Positions 35,446 through 49,274 of a stretch of 64,000 nucleotides of DNA are shown in pieces. A program made the position numbers and the translations under genes. Location: assembly GCF_003641185.1 (NCBI RefSeq), contig NZ_CP032757.1, forward strand, positions 2,356,001 to 2,420,000. Direction: 5' to 3'. The stretch's first letter is position 1. Every line of letters starts with the position of its first letter. Source of the stretch: Lactiplantibacillus pentosus. Its GTDB lineage: Bacteria; Bacillota; Bacilli; Lactobacillales; Lactobacillaceae. The notes below the pieces were generated by a model. That model saw only the letters and a program-made list of their open reading frames with translations. It did no database searches and was not told where the DNA came from.

Positions 35446-35472
35446 GACCCTAATTCCTCCTAAGAACTAACT

Positions 35473-36165
35473 TTAATTGACCCGCTTATCGATATGACGA
35501 ACCGCGAAATCCCCAATAAATTGGAAAATAAACACAATAATGACAATAATCACGGTTGCGACCAATGTCACGGCATTGTTGTTGGATTGGAACCCATCTT
35601 GATAAGCCAAGTTCCCCAAACCACCAGCACCGATCGCACCAGCCATCGCAGTATACCCAATCAACGAAATCGTTGTTACGGTAATCCCAGAAACTAACGC
35701 TGGCATGCTTTCGGGCAACAATACTTTGCGGACGATCTGCCAACGTGTGGCACCCATCGATTCAGCCGCTTCAATCACGCCATGGTCTAATTCATGGAAC
35801 GCTAATTCGACCATCCGTGCGTAAAACGGTGCCGCTGAAATAATCAGTGAAGGCAGCGCCGCGCGTGGTCCAATGATGGTTCCAACTAACTTGGACGTAA
35901 TCGGTAATAATAGCACGATCAAGATAATAAATGGAATCGACCGGAACACATTGACGAACAACGCCACGACCCAATTCAAGATTTTAGCTAAAATATTTTG
36001 ACTGCCGGCGGTCTCGTAAAGTAACAATCCTAAGGCAATCCCTAAAATTGCCACGACCACCATGGAAACGATCGTCAACCAAATCGTTTCCCAAGTTGAG
36101 GACATCATGCTTCCCCAATCCACATTGGAAAATTTGAAGTATGAATCTAATCCTTGACTATTCAC
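35473..36165 (-). CDS. metI: Methionine ABC transporter permease
   Basis: 230-residue integral membrane permease with five hydrophobic segments; the ABC coupling motif [20 protein letters not shown] sits at about 137-156. GTG start overlapping the end of metN by 8 bp, with GGAGG upstream, so translation is coupled. Confidence 0.94.
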   Translation of the reverse strand: MNSQGLDSYFKFSNVDWGSMMSSTWETIWLTIVSMVVVAILGIALGLLLYETAGSQNILAKILNWVVALFVNVFRSIPFIILIVLLLPITSKLVGTIIGPRAALPSLIISAAPFYARMVELAFHELDHGVIEAAESMGATRWQIVRKVLLPESMPALVSGITVTTISLIGYTAMAGAIGAGGLGNLAYQDGFQSNNNAVTLVATVIIVIIVFIFQFIGDFAVRHIDKRVN

Positions 36166-37189
36166 GGTTTAAGACCTCCGTTTCGACACGCATGGTTTGT
36201 AGGTACGCTAAGGCGCCTTTGAGTTGTTCTTCATCACCAGTCAATTGCACGTACAGTGACCCAATTGCGCCCTCTTGCGTCTGATGAATCCCACCTTCAA
36301 TGATGTTCAAATCAAGTGGATACTTCTTCAACATTTCGGACACAATTGGTAACTGGGCTTGGTCGCCGTGGAACGTCAATTGAACGATCGTCCCCTTAGG
36401 ATATTTTTCAAGCAACTGATCAACGACCACTGTCGTATCATTCAATGAAGGGGTGACCTCTTCGTTCACGAAACGCTTCGTAACGGCTTGCTTTGGCCGC
36501 TTGAAGACTTCGAGCACTGGACCCTGTTCAACGATCTTACCGGCTTCCATGACGGCCACGTGATCCGCAATCTTACGGATGACGTGCATTTCATGGGTGA
36601 TCAAGACAATGGTTAAATGCAACTTTTGATTGATCGACAACAATAAGTCGAGGACTTCATCAGTCGTTTGCGGATCCAAGGCACTCGTTGCTTCATCAGA
36701 AAGTAAGATTTGCGGGTCATTTGCTAACGCCCGGGCAATCCCGACCCGCTGCTTTTGACCACCAGATAATTCTGACGGATAGGCGGTCTCGCGACCAGCG
36801 AGTCCAACCAAATCTGCGAGGTGTTCCGCCTTCTTGCGCGCTTCCGCTTTGGACTTACCCGCAATTTCAAGTGGAAACATGATATTTTCTAACACGGTCC
36901 GTGACCACAACAAGTTGAAATGTTGAAAGATCATGCCGATTTTTTGCCGTTGAGCACGTAATTTAGCGCCACTCAGCGTCGTAATATTCACATCGTCAAT
37001 CACAACTGACCCGCTAGTTGGCGTTTCGAGCCCGTTGAGCATCCGGACTAAGGTACTCTTACCCGCGCCAGAATAACCGACGATGCCATAAATGTGACCG
37101 TCCTCAATCTTCAAGTTAACATCTTGGACCGCGTGAACGGCGCCCTGCTTAACATCAAAGGTCTTTGTCACATCTTTAAATTCAATCAA
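36158..37189 (-). CDS. metN: Methionine ABC transporter ATP-binding protein
   Basis: 343-residue ATPase. Walker [10 protein letters not shown], signature [15 protein letters not shown], Walker [16 protein letters not shown]-terminal NIL/ACT-like domain (about 265-343) is the methionine-sensing part that gives trans-inhibition in this family. Start is TTG at 37189 with AAGGAGG seven bases upstream. Preceded by a Met T-box leader. Confidence 0.95.
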   Translation of the reverse strand: MIEFKDVTKTFDVKQGAVHAVQDVNLKIEDGHIYGIVGYSGAGKSTLVRMLNGLETPTSGSVVIDDVNITTLSGAKLRAQRQKIGMIFQHFNLLWSRTVLENIMFPLEIAGKSKAEARKKAEHLADLVGLAGRETAYPSELSGGQKQRVGIARALANDPQILLSDEATSALDPQTTDEVLDLLLSINQKLHLTIVLITHEMHVIRKIADHVAVMEAGKIVEQGPVLEVFKRPKQAVTKRFVNEEVTPSLNDTTVVVDQLLEKYPKGTIVQLTFHGDQAQLPIVSEMLKKYPLDLNIIEGGIHQTQEGAIGSLYVQLTGDEEQLKGALAYLQTMRVETEVLNRE

Positions 37190-37210
37190 GTCAATTCCTC
37201 CTTATGCATC

Positions 37211-37510
37211 AAAAAAAGCTTCTCATCCCAGACAATTATCACCATAATCATCAATAGGACGAGAAGCTTAGCCTCGTGGTACCACCCATCTTCACAACCA
37301 GCTCACACTGGTTGTCTCAAGAGTTACTCTGAACTCCCGCATGGTAATGGATGCGACCCACGTCCAGCTTGCTTTCGTTCACTGAACGCCATTATTTCAA
37401 GACCATCTTCCGCTTCACGATTAATCCCCTTGCACCAACGAGGGACTCTCTTAGTAATCGTAGCCACGTACTCATCTTTTCAAAATGAAGTTTTTTTAAT
37501 CATTTGTTAA
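37211..37510 (-). promoter_or_regulatory. T-box riboswitch leader of metNIQ
   Basis: Minus strand carries the T-box GGGTGGTACCACG (about 37274-37286). A terminator follows in which AAGCTTCTCGTCC pairs with GGGATGAGAAGCTT before a T-run (37211-37270). An ATG triplet in the specifier-like loop (rc of 37390-37392) fits tRNA-Met. Uncharged tRNA-Met is expected to allow read-through. T-box and terminator are seen; the specifier is inferred. Confidence 0.9.
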
Positions 37511-37517
37511 TGTAACG

Positions 37518-37560
37518 AGTATACCGAGCCTGTTTCTAATTGTCAAGGCCTGACAATTAG
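37518..37560 (-). promoter_or_regulatory. Promoter of metNIQ with overlapping inverted repeat
   Basis: TTGACA (rc of 37541-37546), 17-bp spacer, TATACT (rc of 37518-37523): a near-perfect sigma-A promoter. CTAATTGTCA (37536-37545) and TGACAATTAG (37551-37560) are perfect 10-bp arms covering the -35 box and the gcvH stop codon, so the site could bind a repressor in addition to T-box control. Confidence 0.75.
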
Positions 37561-37853
37561 TCCACGTCGATTAACCAAGCAACCCCGTCTTCAACACTGT
37601 TCAGGGCATCAAAGTTGTCCTTAAGTGCGGGATTGACTGCAACCACCGTCCCGTTGATTGGGGCGTTGAATTCTGAGACTGCCTTCGTTGCTTCAACGCT
37701 TAAAAACGCACTGTTTTGACTAATCTTGTCGCCAATTGCGGGTAATTCCGCATACTTAACTTCGCCCAATGCTTCGTGAGCGGCTTTAGTTAAGCCCAAG
37801 CGCGTGTGACCATCGACATCTTTTGTCCAAAAATAAGCTGCATCTTCACTCAT
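37557..37853 (-). CDS. Glycine cleavage system H-like protein (lipoyl carrier)
   Basis: 98-residue lipoyl-domain protein of the GcvH type. The lipoyl lysine is K57 in LSVEATKAVSEFNAPINGTV, and the later NPALKDNFDALNS block is a family hallmark. No gcvT or gcvP gene is near; in Firmicutes GcvH can act as the octanoyl/lipoyl relay for other enzymes, a possible role. ATG 37853 preferred, with GGTGGA upstream. Downstream of rodA, so probably on its transcript. Confidence 0.87.
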   Translation of the reverse strand: MSEDAAYFWTKDVDGHTRLGLTKAAHEALGEVKYAELPAIGDKISQNSAFLSVEATKAVSEFNAPINGTVVAVNPALKDNFDALNSVEDGVAWLIDVD

Positions 37854-37883
37854 ACATTCCACCATACCTTTGCAATAATTTTA

Positions 37884-39089
37884 CTATTCGAACCGGTCGT
37901 TACGACTGAACATATATGACTTGTAGTGGAACCGCATCGACATCATCAAGCCGATCCCCGCCATATTGGCAATCAACGCCGAACCCCCTTGACTGATAAA
38001 CGGCAACGGAATCCCGGTCATTGGTAACAGTCCAATACTCATCCCAATGTTTTCGAACACGTGGAAGAGAATCATCATGATGACCCCGGTCGAAATGTAA
38101 GCATAAAATTCGTTCTTAGTATCAAACGTAACCCGAATCATTTGGTAAATCAATAGAAAATATAACAAAATAACTACGGCACAGCCGATAAAGCCAAAGT
38201 TTTCACCAATCACGGAGAAAATCATATCGGATTCACGCACTGGCACGGTCACGTGTGACACGTTAAACCCACGACCAGTAATCTGTCCGGACCCAATGGC
38301 CTTCATACTCTGCCAAACTTGGTACGCATTGTTAGACGTATCCGTTGAGGGATTCAACCAAGTATCGATACGTGCAAATTGGTACTGTTTGAACCCAACG
38401 GCTTCCAAAATATGCCGACCACTTTGAGAAATGACCAAGTACAATGCCGTCCCGGCAACCGCCGCAACGATTGCAAAGGTCGGTGCAAGTAACCGCCATG
38501 AAATCCCAGAAACTAAGATCACACCACCCAAAATGGCGAAGAACACGAGCATCGTCCCAAAGTCATTTTGGAGTTTCAGCAGGATGGCAACGGGAATCAT
38601 GTACGCCACCAATTTACCAATCAGCTGCCAGTCACCCGCCATGGTATGGGTCGGATGCTCCGTATTATGCATCGTCACCACCCGGCCTAACATCAAGATG
38701 AAGGCTGGTTTCATGATTTCAGACGGTTGCAGCGTCAACGAGCCGACCGCAAACCAACTTTTGGCCCCGGTACTCGTGTACAACGACCGACTATACAGGA
38801 CCAGTACGGCCGCTAGTAGGAAAATCCCAAACCAATACGCGATGGGCGCCACGCGCCACAATTGTTCTGAGTCAAATTGCATCACGATCACGGCAATCGC
38901 TGTCCCAATCACAAACCACATGACTTGAGAAATCACCTGTTTCGTGACGTTCACTGAACTAGAATCGTGCACTGCGGCGACATAGATCGAGGCCAACCCG
39001 ATCAGTCCTAGCATCATCACTGAAAATATGATACCCCAGTCAATTCTTGAATCTTCGTCTTGACTGCGGAGTCTAGATTCTTCTGCCAC
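37884..39089 (-). CDS. rodA: Rod-shape SEDS peptidoglycan polymerase (RodA/FtsW family)
   Basis: SEDS glycosyltransferase that polymerises lipid II during cell elongation. 401 residues with ten membrane segments. Signatures: SWFAVGSLTLQPSEIMKPAF, KLQNDFGTMLVFFAILGGV, and GMSIGLLPMTGIPLPFISQGG near the C-terminus. GTG start with AGGAG. Located with mreB/mbl and yidD, which supports RodA over FtsW. Confidence 0.92.
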   Translation of the reverse strand: MAEESRLRSQDEDSRIDWGIIFSVMMLGLIGLASIYVAAVHDSSSVNVTKQVISQVMWFVIGTAIAVIVMQFDSEQLWRVAPIAYWFGIFLLAAVLVLYSRSLYTSTGAKSWFAVGSLTLQPSEIMKPAFILMLGRVVTMHNTEHPTHTMAGDWQLIGKLVAYMIPVAILLKLQNDFGTMLVFFAILGGVILVSGISWRLLAPTFAIVAAVAGTALYLVISQSGRHILEAVGFKQYQFARIDTWLNPSTDTSNNAYQVWQSMKAIGSGQITGRGFNVSHVTVPVRESDMIFSVIGENFGFIGCAVVILLYFLLIYQMIRVTFDTKNEFYAYISTGVIMMILFHVFENIGMSIGLLPMTGIPLPFISQGGSALIANMAGIGLMMSMRFHYKSYMFSRNDRFE

Positions 39090-39237
39090 AAATAACGCTC
39101 CTAACCTATTTGAATTAGTCCAACGTCCACGTTGAATCTAACCTTATTCACACTATCAATTGGTACTCTAAGATAGCTTTTATTATACAACAACCTGGTG
39201 CCGAATTCTCGGGACCAGGTTGAAGGTTTACTAAAAA

Positions 39238-39465
39238 TTAGCCTTTGTGTAAATGGTAAGCTGACAAGATTTCTTGCAAACTCTCATCAAAAGATTTGGT
39301 ATGTGCAAATGGTTGGTTGTCGCTAAGCATTTCGGCATCAAAACGTTCGCCGACTTGGGTGACCTGACCAATCATCTGCTTTCCAATTAAAACTTCGGTA
39401 ACCGTCTGACCGTTGACCTTGGTCTCATTTAAAGTGACCGAAATCGCCTTATCTTTTCTTGCCAC
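39238..39465 (-). CDS. DUF2969 family protein
   Basis: 75-residue soluble protein found in lactobacilli, function unknown. Start is GTG at 39465 ([10 protein letters not shown]), because AGGAGG lies nine bases upstream; the longer frame to 39528 lies inside yidD. Conserved [14 protein letters not shown] and the ending [11 protein letters not shown]. Overlaps the yidD stop by 17 bp, indicating coupled expression. Confidence 0.8.
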   Translation of the reverse strand: MARKDKAISVTLNETKVNGQTVTEVLIGKQMIGQVTQVGERFDAEMLSDNQPFAHTKSFDESLQEILSAYHLHKG

Positions 39466-39721
39466 GGTTGTCTTCCTCCTTATATTGCGGATTACGACGC
39501 AGTGAAAAATGGGCTGGTACGGGGTCAAAGCCCCCCTTAACGAAGGGGTGACAACGCAAGACGCGTGCCACCCCCATCAAACTTCCCTTAACTGCGCCAA
39601 ACCGGTCGATTGCCTCCAACGTGTAATTTGAACAAGTCGGATAATAACGGCAATGGGCCGGACTAAACGCAGAAAAGGCCCGCTGATAGAAGCGGATCCC
39701 TTTCATTAATAACCGTCGCAT
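39449..39721 (-). CDS. yidD: Membrane protein insertion efficiency factor YidD
   Basis: 90-residue family protein with the cysteine signature [15 protein letters not shown] and the conserved [17 protein letters not shown]. Thought to assist YidC-type insertases at the membrane. A second in-frame ATG five codons in is possible. Lies 6 bp after mreB. Confidence 0.93.
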   Translation of the reverse strand: MRRLLMKGIRFYQRAFSAFSPAHCRYYPTCSNYTLEAIDRFGAVKGSLMGVARVLRCHPFVKGGFDPVPAHFSLRRNPQYKEEDNRGKKR

Positions 39722-39727
39722 CGCGAA

Positions 39728-40729
39728 TTATTTCTTGTTCTTTGCGGTTTTCTGCATGTGTTCCAGCAAAATCCCGGCACCCTGAGCCACGTTGTTCAAC
39801 GGATGTTCAGCAACCATGACGGGCACGCGTAAGTTTTCACTAATCAACTGGTCGAGTCCACTGAGCAGTGCACCGCCACCAGTTAAGGTGATCCCACGAT
39901 CGATAATATCCGCCGCAATTTCAGGCGGCAAAGTTTCCATCACGTGATGCGCGGTGCTGACGATCTGCATCAGCGTTTCGTGAATGGCTTCTTCAACCTG
40001 ATTCGAGTCAATGTCAATTGACCGTGGCATCCCGGTAACCGTATCACGACCACGCACTTGGGTGACCTTGTCATCATCACCATCTTGCTTGAAGACTTGG
40101 GCAATCTGAATCTTGACTTGTTCAGCACTGCGTTCACCAATCAACAGGTGATGCTGATCCTTAACGTAGTTGACAATGTCTTGGTTCATGCGATCGCCAG
40201 CCATCCGTAGTGAGCTACTTGCGACAATGTCACCAAGCGATAAGACAGCGATATCACTCGTCCCACCACCAATATCGATGACCATGTTACCGCGTGGTTG
40301 GAAAATATCCATCCCAGCACCGATTGCAGCAACTTTCGGTTCAACTTCTAAGTAGACCTTGTTACCACCGGATTTTTCTGCTGCTTGTAAGATTGCTTTA
40401 CGTTCAATTTCAGTTGTGTTCGTTGGGGTACAGATCATAATACTTGGACGTGACATGATTCCCCGAACGTTTAATTTTTTGATAAAATAGGACAACATCT
40501 CTTCGGTGACGTCAAAATCGGAGATGACCCCGTCTTTTAACGGCCGAATCGCCCGGATGTTGCTAGGCGTCTTCCCAACCATTTGATAGGCTTCGGACCC
40601 AACTGCTAATACTTGATTCGTGTTGGTATCAATAGCGACAACGGATGGTTCATTTAGTACGATGCCCTTACCTGATACGTAAATCAAAACATTGGCAGTT
40701 CCCAGGTCAATACCAATATCTAAAGCCAT
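39728..40729 (-). CDS. Rod shape-determining protein MreB/Mbl
   Basis: Actin-like filament protein of 333 residues that positions cell-wall synthesis. Phosphate loops: IGIDLGTANVLIYVSG (5-20) and MVIDIGGGTSDIAVLS; adenosine motif LTGGGALLSG. No mreC/mreD next to it, and it lies between murA and yidD/rodA, the place of Mbl-type paralogues in Firmicutes. ATG 40729 with GAGGAG upstream. Confidence 0.93.
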   Translation of the reverse strand: MALDIGIDLGTANVLIYVSGKGIVLNEPSVVAIDTNTNQVLAVGSEAYQMVGKTPSNIRAIRPLKDGVISDFDVTEEMLSYFIKKLNVRGIMSRPSIMICTPTNTTEIERKAILQAAEKSGGNKVYLEVEPKVAAIGAGMDIFQPRGNMVIDIGGGTSDIAVLSLGDIVASSSLRMAGDRMNQDIVNYVKDQHHLLIGERSAEQVKIQIAQVFKQDGDDDKVTQVRGRDTVTGMPRSIDIDSNQVEEAIHETLMQIVSTAHHVMETLPPEIAADIIDRGITLTGGGALLSGLDQLISENLRVPVMVAEHPLNNVAQGAGILLEHMQKTAKNKK

Positions 40730-40853
40730 GTTTTTGCTCCTCTCAAACATACAATTATACGACTAATCATTATACCATACTCTACAGTTGATGAGAACTA
40801 ATGGCTGCATGTACCAACGATTCAGTTGTGCGCGCCAAAACGCTCAACAGCCG

Positions 40854-41408
40854 CTAGTCATCTTGCCGTTTGGACCATTCATCAACGGTCAACGAATAGA
40901 TGGCTTCATCACGGTACTGATCATTGACGAGGATGTTCTCAGGCAACGTTGCATCCAAATGGTATTGCCGACGTTCAGCAACGGCGCGGCTCGCTTGATT
41001 ATTGACATCTGCACCCAAACTCAACTTGTGTAAGTCTAATTCAGTAAAGGCAATTTCTTCTAATCGTTCGAGTGCTTTGGTCATCACGCCCCGCCCCGTA
41101 TAGGCCGCGCCTAACCAGTAGCCGATTTCACCACGATGATTGACGTCACTGATATTGTGAATGTCCAGCATTCCCGCAACCTCACCGTCCACGATAATAG
41201 TCGTAATGAAGACCTGTCCGTGCGCTTGCTTGGTCAACATGCTTTCAATGAATTGGCGTTCATCGGCGATAGTCGCAGTCGCATCGACCCATGGCATCCA
41301 TGGGGCTAAGTGGTCGCGATTCTGGTCAACGAGATCAAATAGTGGCTCAGCGTCAGCCACCTCAGTTGGTTTTAACGAAATGTGTTTGTCGATAATATTA
41401 ATAAACAT
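40854..41408 (-). CDS. GNAT acetyltransferase (RimJ/RimL type)
   Basis: 184-residue N-acetyltransferase. Substrate region LAPWMPWVDAT resembles ribosomal-protein-serine acetyltransferases; acetyl-CoA loop YTGRGVMTKALERL and the NNQASRAVAER motif follow (usual form NxxSxxVxEK). Target unknown. Placed between murA and mreB with about 100-bp gaps, interrupting their usual adjacency. Confidence 0.88.
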   Translation of the reverse strand: MFINIIDKHISLKPTEVADAEPLFDLVDQNRDHLAPWMPWVDATATIADERQFIESMLTKQAHGQVFITTIIVDGEVAGMLDIHNISDVNHRGEIGYWLGAAYTGRGVMTKALERLEEIAFTELDLHKLSLGADVNNQASRAVAERRQYHLDATLPENILVNDQYRDEAIYSLTVDEWSKRQDD

Positions 41409-41452
41409 AAGTGTCCTCCCGAATGATGGGCGTCAGCCACAGTGGCTCGCCA

Positions 41453-41497
41453 CAAAAAAACCTTCAAACACGAGTTTAGCGCACTTTGAAGGTTTTG
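41453..41497 (-). terminator. Intrinsic terminator of murA
   Basis: AAAACCTTCAAA and TTTGAAGGTTTTTTT (minus strand) form the stem and T-run 18 bp after murA. Confidence 0.88.
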
Positions 41498-41514
41498 TAA
41501 GCAATTATTTACAT

Positions 41515-42831
41515 TTATTCTGCTGCCTGGTTGGCAAAGTCTGGATTAAGCGCATAAACGGTGCCATCTGGAATCTCGACCCGTTTGATTTCTGCACCCA
41601 ACTTGGCTAACTTACCATGGAAGTTGAAGTAGCCCCGATCCAAATACTTGAGGTTAGTCACTTCGGTATAACCCCGACTGACTAAACCGGCGATGACTAA
41701 GGCTGCAGCTGCTCGTAAATCAGTAGCCGTCACTTGCGCCCCGTTGAAATCAGTTGGCCCATACATAATGACCGACCGTCCTTCAATCTTGAAATCAGCG
41801 TTCATTCGGCGGAGTTCATCTAGGTGCATGAAGCGATTCTCAAAAACCGTTTCCGTCAGTAAACTAGTGCCTTGCGCACACAATTGCAGAATCGTCATCT
41901 GTGGTTGCATGTCCGTTGGGAAACCAGGATGTGGCAGTGTCTTGACCGACGTTGGTTTTAACGTCTCCGGACCGATGACCCGGATACCCCCGCGTTCTTC
42001 GGTCACCGTGACACCCATTTCGCGCATCTTTGAGATCAACGGCTTGTTATGTTCCGCAATCGCGTCTTCCACCAAGACGTTACCTTGCGTCACTGCGGCA
42101 GCGACCATAAACGTACCGGCTTCGATCCGGTCTTGGACGATGCTGTGATCACAACCGTGCATCGTCTTCACGCCTTCGATTCGGATCGTTTCAGTCCCGG
42201 CACCCGTGACTTTAGCACCCATCTGATTCAGATAGTTAGCTAAGTCGACGATTTCTGGTTCGCGCGCCACGTTTTCCATGGTCGTCACGCCGTCAGCGAG
42301 CGTTGCGGCCATCATAATATTTTGGGTCGCACCAACACTTGGAAAATCTAAGTAGATTGCCGCACCATGTAATTTAGTTGCGGTGGCTTCAACGTAGCCA
42401 TCGTGGCGTTCGATTTCTGCACCGAGCGCATTTAAGCCTTTGAGATGCAAATCAATCGGCCGTGAGCCAATCGCACACCCACCCGGCATCGCAACCTTCG
42501 CATGACCTAAACGTGCTAATAACGGTCCCATCACAACAATTGATGCACGCATTTTAGACACGTATTGGAATGGTGCTTCTGATGATAATTGACGGCTGGC
42601 GTCAATATCGATCGTTTTATTAATTTCATCAAAATCAATTTTAGCATTCAAAAATTTCAAGACGTTATTCATTGTGAACACGTCTGACAAAACTGGTACA
42701 TTTGATAAATGTGTTTGTCCGTCGCTAGCCAATAAACTGGCTGCTAAAATCGGTAACACAGCGTTCTTAGCGCCCTCGATATGAACATTACCTGTCAAAC
42801 GTTGACCGCCATGAACTACAATTTCCTCCAT
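41515..42831 (-). CDS. murA: UDP-N-acetylglucosamine 1-carboxyvinyltransferase
   Basis: First committed step of peptidoglycan synthesis, transfer of enolpyruvate from PEP. 438 residues. [20 protein letters not shown] at the N-terminus, catalytic and fosfomycin-binding cysteine C119 in [14 protein letters not shown] 42831 is set by GGAGGG seven bases upstream. In many Firmicutes murA directly follows atpC (often with a small DUF1146 gene); here about 1.5 kb containing element copy D lies between. Confidence 0.96.
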   Translation of the reverse strand: MEEIVVHGGQRLTGNVHIEGAKNAVLPILAASLLASDGQTHLSNVPVLSDVFTMNNVLKFLNAKIDFDEINKTIDIDASRQLSSEAPFQYVSKMRASIVVMGPLLARLGHAKVAMPGGCAIGSRPIDLHLKGLNALGAEIERHDGYVEATATKLHGAAIYLDFPSVGATQNIMMAATLADGVTTMENVAREPEIVDLANYLNQMGAKVTGAGTETIRIEGVKTMHGCDHSIVQDRIEAGTFMVAAAVTQGNVLVEDAIAEHNKPLISKMREMGVTVTEERGGIRVIGPETLKPTSVKTLPHPGFPTDMQPQMTILQLCAQGTSLLTETVFENRFMHLDELRRMNADFKIEGRSVIMYGPTDFNGAQVTATDLRAAAALVIAGLVSRGYTEVTNLKYLDRGYFNFHGKLAKLGAEIKRVEIPDGTVYALNPDFANQAAE

Positions 42832-43364
42832 GGATAAACCCTCCATCACTAAACGATAATCAATAAACAAGCTACGTCAGATTGCAGACCCAATGAAAAC
42901 AAAACGGTCTCGCACCACGCAGCAGTACATGTCGCCTTGGCTGCTCAGCATCCCAGAGCGACTGGTTCACGTGATGGTGCAATCTCAATATCATTCAACC
43001 GCCAGTTGACTTGAAGGCCCCTAGCCAAACGACCCGAGTGTCATTCAAGTTCAAATCGGTTCCTAATCATCATAACATAGAACTACGGTGAAGAAATATT
43101 ACATTTTACATTTTCGTTACAATTCCAACACAAATATTAAATACTTATGATTACTTAACTAATGTTGGATTTGTTAGCGTTTTCGCTTGACAATCAAGCA
43201 ATTAATCATCACACACCCTTGCCTGTGTTGATTTAGCTAGCGATGGCAATGTAAGCAGCCACACTTTGAGCGTCCCCTATCAGTACCTATTCATAACCCG
43301 TCGTTAGCATTCATTCTATCATTTCCCATCCTGACACGGGTCTAATACGCTCACAGACATTGAG
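42832..43364. other. Gene-free region upstream of murA
   Basis: About 530 bp with no supported ORF. It should hold the murA promoter; AT-rich boxes lie at 43090-43150. No match to the dispersed element is seen before about 43365, and no DUF1146 gene is present. Confidence 0.5.
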
Positions 43365-44290
43365 TTTGCATGAAAGATGAGTAGTACCGATGAGTCGGAT
43401 TCCTGTTCGTCAGCCGATGCGCGTCTTAGTCCGACTTCCGGGGCCGGCTGACAACGCTGGAACAGGGCGGACATCGATTTGAACTCACGCAGAAACCCAC
43501 TGCGCAATTTCAAATACGAGTCTTCTTCTAGCCCGGGAAACCCACCCGGACAAGAAGAACTTCGCCCTTGAGCATTGTCAGCCAGCCCCTCCAGTCGGGA
43601 ACCCGCTCGAATGGCGGATGAACGACCACCTATCTTGGTACAATTGACGACTAATTTCTTGTGACTAAAACTTCAAGTAAACTTTTAGACAAAGTCGATA
43701 ATGATTTGTGAAATTGAATGCTAATCTGCAGATTATTGTCTATTTTCAAATCGAGCCTATTCTTACAGTTAAATGCAGAATGCTATCCGTGTATGATTTT
43801 AGGATTTGTAGTCCTAATCGACTAGAAAGTCTCCGATAATATGTATTATGTATTAATGCAACTAGTCAGTAGGATCAAAGCACAAGTGCGACGAGAGACT
43901 GTCGGAAACTAATCTGAAAGTTAAGGACAAAAACAAAATGTTACTAAGAACCAACAATCAGTTCATCAAAAGTTGGGCCCACACATGTCCGCCTTCGAAT
44001 ACTATCCCAGGCTGGAAGGTATTTCTGACAATGCTCAGCGTTTTTCAGAGTGTGAGGTTCAGACGGGTTGGGACTGAGGATTAGCCTAGCTAGAGCGTTA
44101 AGCGGTGAATTTCCGCTTGGCGTTCTGGCGTAGCTAACCGGAAGTCCCAGCGTTGTCATAAATGCCTGGAAGCCGGCCTAGGACGACACCACGACTGCAA
44201 GTTTACGCTAATTCGCCCTGTTTCCAGCGAATCTCAGCTGGCTGCTTTTGACCTTAAACGGTGTTCAGAACTCGAATTATCGTGGCACAA
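43365..44290 (-). repeat. Dispersed palindrome-ended element, copy D
   Basis: Long copy between murA and atpC, in reverse orientation. R module 43430-43645, nearly identical to copies B and C. AT-rich middle 43646-43965. L module 43966-44275, whose 44049-44145 core matches copies E and F with few changes. Part of the outer L arm (the segment with GATGGACRCAGATTTAAG in E/F) is deleted at 44150. The terminal palindromes are worn down, but GTGGCACAAC at the right end matches the outer arm. The end abuts the atpC terminator. Confidence 0.85.
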
Positions 44291-44325
44291 CAAAAAAGCA
44301 CCCGCAAATAATTGCAGATGCTTTT
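44291..44325 (-). terminator. Intrinsic terminator of the atp operon
   Basis: AAAAGCATCTGCAA and GCGGGTGCTTTTTT (minus strand) form a stem 20 bp after atpC; copy D begins right behind it. Confidence 0.82.
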
Positions 44326-44343
44326 CAGAATTTTAAGTTGTGG

Positions 44344-44772
44344 TTAATGCCGGGCAACGTTCAAACGGTTCATAGCCCGACGCAAGGCAACTTGCGCCCG
44401 TGCCAACTCAGCATCATCATGCTTTTGTTGGGCAGCTTTGATTGCCGTTTCAGCGCGTTTCCGTGCATTCTCAGCCCGAGCAACGTCAATGTCATTCTGA
44501 CGTTCAGCACTATCGGCGACAATGGTAGCCGTATTGTTACTGAACTCAACGAAACCACCGTTAACGGCGATTTCATCGTCTTCCTGATCACTTTCGAGTT
44601 GCTTGATCCGAACCTCATCGATTGCCAGCGAAGCAATCACTGGAATATGGTTCGGCAAAATCCCGAGTTCGCCGTCAATCGTCCGTACGATCAACATTGG
44701 CGTCTTGTTTTCATAGACCTGACCGTCTGGAGTTACGATGCTAACGGTTAATGATTTTGCATTGTCAGCCAT
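44344..44772 (-). CDS. atpC: ATP synthase epsilon subunit
   Basis: 142-residue F1 central-stalk subunit. N-terminal beta sandwich (SLTVSIVTPDGQVYE, GELGILPNHIPVIA) and C-terminal two-helix region rich in Ala/Arg. Last gene of the operon, 11 bp after atpD. Confidence 0.97.
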   Translation of the reverse strand: MADNAKSLTVSIVTPDGQVYENKTPMLIVRTIDGELGILPNHIPVIASLAIDEVRIKQLESDQEDDEIAVNGGFVEFSNNTATIVADSAERQNDIDVARAENARKRAETAIKAAQQKHDDAELARAQVALRRAMNRLNVARH

Positions 44773-44783
44773 GTAAACCCCTC

Positions 44784-46193
<1,410 letters not shown>

Positions 46194-46211
46194 TTAATTC
46201 CTCCCACTTCG

Positions 46212-47156
46212 TTATTCTTGCGCAACCAAGCCACCAGTGATTTCAGTAATTTCAGTGGTAATCGCAGCTTGACGCGCACGGTTATATTTCAGATTTAACT
46301 TATCAATTAAATCGCCAGCGTTATCTGATGCAGCCTTCATCGCAGTTGACGACGAAGCATGTTCAGCAGTCTTGGCATCCAAGATTGCACCATAAACTAG
46401 GCTTTCAGCGTATTGTGGCAACACGGCCGACAAAATCGCTTCTTCTGACGGTTCCATTTCGTACTCAGGACCGACATCGACCCGACTGTCCTTGGCTTTA
46501 CGGTTGTCTGATTCACTTTGTTCAAAGGTCTCTTCAGAGATCGGCAGCATTTTAACTGACCGGAAACCAGAAGAAAGCCGGTTGATAAAGTGATTGTAGA
46601 ACACGTAAAGTTCATCAAAGACTTCGTTATGATACATTGATGTGACTGTCTTAACGATTTCACGAACTTCTTTAAAAGTTGGTACGTCAGAGACGCCGCG
46701 GTATTCATAGGCCACGTTTAAGCCGTTCTTTTTATAGAAATCCGCACCAGTGCCACCAACCGCCAAAACGACTGCGTTATTGGCATCAAGCTTATGCGTC
46801 CGCATGAAGTCATTGGTTTGCTTTAACACGTTACTGTTATAGCTCCCCACGAGACCACGGTCGGAAGTGATGATCAATAAACCAGTCTTTTTAACAGGCC
46901 GTTGTGCTAATAATTCGCTTACCGAGATGGTATTGGAATTACTATTGGCAACACCGACACTTGCTGACATCAGATGAGCTTTGGCTAGATGCGAAACGAT
47001 GCTTTCAACTTTGGAAGCGTACACTTGATACGTCGTCGTATGCTTTTGAATCTGATTCAACTTAGAGGTTGAAACCATTTGCATTGCGGACGTGATCTGA
47101 TGAGTCTTCTTCGTTGAGTCAATCCGGCGCTTGACATCCATTAATGATTCTGCCAT
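46212..47156 (-). CDS. atpG: ATP synthase gamma subunit
   Basis: 314-residue rotor shaft of F1. N-terminal [20 protein letters not shown] and C-terminal [17 protein letters not shown] helices form the coiled coil; [12 protein letters not shown] is conserved. Somewhat longer than E. coli gamma because of a charged insertion near 195-220. Confidence 0.98.
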   Translation of the reverse strand: MAESLMDVKRRIDSTKKTHQITSAMQMVSTSKLNQIQKHTTTYQVYASKVESIVSHLAKAHLMSASVGVANSNSNTISVSELLAQRPVKKTGLLIITSDRGLVGSYNSNVLKQTNDFMRTHKLDANNAVVLAVGGTGADFYKKNGLNVAYEYRGVSDVPTFKEVREIVKTVTSMYHNEVFDELYVFYNHFINRLSSGFRSVKMLPISEETFEQSESDNRKAKDSRVDVGPEYEMEPSEEAILSAVLPQYAESLVYGAILDAKTAEHASSSTAMKAASDNAGDLIDKLNLKYNRARQAAITTEITEITGGLVAQE

Positions 47157-47185
47157 GCACTACTCACCATCCTTTTCAGCCATAA

Positions 47186-49263
<2,078 letters not shown>

Positions 49264-49274
<11 letters not shown>

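Noticed and set aside
44248..44751. 167-codon plus-strand frame across atpC
   Set aside because: Antisense to atpC and its terminator; no promoter or ribosome site.
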